NCBI GenBank assembly: GCA_937919155.1
Contig: CALFPM010000002.1
Span: 1 to 7,423 of the forward strand
Direction of reading: 5' to 3'
Length of the DNA: 7,423 nucleotides
Source of the DNA: an uncultured Clostridia bacterium
Lineage (GTDB): Bacteria > Bacillota > Clostridia > Oscillospirales > Acutalibacteraceae
The notes under the pieces are model-generated. The model worked only from the letters and a program-made list of their open reading frames with translations, was not told the DNA's origin and made no database searches. Position 1 is the first letter of the stretch. Each line of letters begins with the position of its first letter. The translations under genes were made by a program, and so were the position numbers. Shown one piece after another: positions 6,846 through 7,423 of this stretch.

Positions 6846-7082
6846 CATTTTTCTTGCTTCTTCAATTTCTTCCTTATCATATTGCATGATTTTGTATTCA
6901 TTGGATTCGGAGTCGACCATAGTTATGGTCAGTTCAGGCAGAATATCGTGAATTCTTGCAATGAAACCGCTGCTTCCTTCTGCGGGGAATCCCGTAACAA
7001 GAATTGAAGCATTGTTCTTTTTTGCCGCAACGGCAACAACAAGCACGGGGCTGTTATTGAAGAAAATAGTGTAACTTTGCAC
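6834..7082 (-). CDS. Small unrecognised protein, convergent with recG; start uncertain, possibly 5'-truncated
   Basis: I do not recognise a family. The 82 codons use the same codon preferences as the neighbouring genes (GTT, CCC, GAA, AAA, GCA). The product has a hydrophobic beta-like start (SPVLVVAVA), a middle FPAEGSSGFIARIHDILPELTITMVD, and a charged tail (DKEEIEEARK). It has no transmembrane helix or signal peptide that I trust, so it is probably cytoplasmic. The only usable start is GTG 7082, with no Shine-Dalgarno upstream and an in-frame stop at 7109-7107. A minus-strand promoter-like pair exists (TTGTAT 7138-7133, TATATT 7114-7109). The stop lies within the last codons of recG. It is either a weakly translated small gene or the C-terminal remnant of a longer one. 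Confidence 0.5.
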   Translation of the reverse strand: MQSYTIFFNNSPVLVVAVAAKKNNASILVTGFPAEGSSGFIARIHDILPELTITMVDSESNEYKIMQYDKEEIEEARKMSVH

Positions 7083-7118
7083 CGAAATATTTGATATAAT
7101 TCGGTATTAATATATGTT
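7081..7118 (+). promoter_or_regulatory. Candidate promoter with overlapping dyad ahead of the RNA-like region
   Basis: TTGATA (7091-7096, five of six to the -35 consensus), 16-bp spacer, TATGTT (7113-7118, four of six to TATAAT); predicted start about 7125. A perfect TATAAT also occurs at 7095-7100 but lacks a good -35. A dyad ACCGAA (7081-7086) / TTCGGT (7100-7105), with inner ATAT/ATAT, covers the -35 and could be an operator. Its left arm also contains the GTG of the minus-strand small ORF. Confidence 0.4.
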
Positions 7119-7124
7119 AATAAG

Positions 7125-7423
7125 CAAGGCAGATACAATAAAGGCAACAATGATGAATCCTTCTTTTGCTTTATGCGTCAGGTTCTTCGCCAAGCGATAG
7201 CGTTATGGGACAGGTGGTCTTTGCTTCCCTATTGTTTACTCCTTGCGCTCAGTAGCGGTTGACTTTACGAATAGAAGCGGCAAACCTGCATGTCCAGTAG
7301 CAACATGCGGCAACCGACACAGCAACATTGCCACATGCTAACGACAATAGCGTCTTTTGAGACCAACCAAATCGTCCGCAATGTCAAAAAAAGATGGTGT
7401 GTCTCGTATTTCAAGGCACACCA
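7125..7423 (+). ncRNA. Candidate structured noncoding RNA with a pseudoknot; class not established (raiA-motif-like is one guess)
   Basis: No convincing ORF on either strand from 7083 on. By hand the plus strand folds as follows. A 5' stem pairs 7138-7147 with 7166-7174 (one bulge). A small hairpin is TCGC/GCGA (7187-7197). A closing helix pairs GGTGGTCT 7213-7220 with 7360-7368 (one bulged A) and is extended by GGAC 7208-7211 with GTCC 7374-7377. Helix B pairs 7220-7233 with 7270-7284 (12 pairs, two bulges). Hairpin C is 7286-7293/7303-7310 (8 bp). Pseudoknot D is CGGTTG 7256-7261 with CAACCG 7311-7316, directly abutting hairpin C. Hairpin E is ATGCTA 7335-7340/TAGCGT 7348-7353. A terminator-like hairpin ends the window. 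The 190-nt core plus compact nested helices suits a large ornate Clostridial RNA; raiA-motif RNA fits in size and host but I cannot confirm it by recall of its consensus. No tmRNA, RNase P, SRP or T-box hallmark was seen. Confidence 0.6.
7386..7423. terminator. Terminator-like hairpin at the right edge, possibly bidirectional
   Basis: Stem TGGTGTGTC (7395-7403) with GGCACACCA (7415-7423), 9 pairs including one G-U, loop of 11 nt. Seven A (7386-7392) precede it, so on the minus strand the stem is followed by TC and seven T: a good intrinsic terminator for a minus-strand gene beyond the window. On the plus strand it would end the candidate RNA, but any T-tract lies past the last base and cannot be seen. 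Confidence 0.6.

Noticed and set aside
7141..7423. tmRNA, RNase P RNA, SRP RNA, T-box or cobalamin riboswitch at the right end; also a tRNA suggested by the terminal ACCA
   Set aside because: I find none of their hallmark sequences (for example T-loop GTTCGA, P4 elements, AGGGTGG). The terminal CCA is simply part of the closing arm of the hairpin.
7083..7423. Transposon end, CRISPR array or attachment site at the right end
   Set aside because: No regular spacer-repeat pattern, transposase ORF, integrase, tRNA target or matching direct repeat at the borders is visible; the internal repeats are short and irregular.

Overview
The window looks like a chromosomal segment of a low-to-moderate GC Firmicute, most likely a gut Clostridia member of the Oscillospiraceae/Ruminococcaceae type. 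This is inferred from the gene content (FakA-like protein next to recG, a lipoprotein-type family 5 binding protein, a SpoVD/FtsI-like PBP), strong AGG-type ribosome binding sites, frequent TTG/GTG starts and AT-rich spacers. No database search was possible, so the taxonomy is tentative.

Layout. On the minus strand, 1-452 is the N-terminal 150 codons of a class B penicillin-binding protein running off the left edge. It lies downstream of ychF (497-1591, minus), a universally conserved GTPase/ATPase. The 44 bp between them hold a perfect 12-bp hairpin that looks like the ychF terminator but also contains the PBP ribosome binding site. From a divergent promoter region (about 1626-1705) the plus strand carries an operon-like run: tcdA (1742-2449), an orphan peptide-type solute-binding lipoprotein (2455-3921), a two-domain FakA-like protein lacking the usual C-terminal domain (3958-4824) and recG (4815-6845). 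Gaps are 5 bp and 36 bp, then a 10-bp overlap. The short gaps suggest co-transcription, joining tRNA modification (TcdA), uptake or sensing (binding protein), fatty-acid phosphorylation chemistry (FakA-like) and fork/recombination repair (RecG). The fakA-recG pairing is a familiar Firmicute arrangement; the others are not an obvious pathway.

Right end. A small unrecognised minus-strand ORF (6834-7082) overlaps the recG 3' end. Beyond it, about 7083-7423 has no credible ORF. It holds a candidate plus-strand promoter and an RNA-like region that folds by hand into nested helices with a pseudoknot, then an A-tract and a 9-bp terminator-like hairpin reaching the last base. This is the most interesting part: a candidate structured noncoding RNA of roughly 200-300 nt. 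It could be a member of a known large Clostridial RNA class (raiA motif is my first guess, low confidence) or something undescribed.
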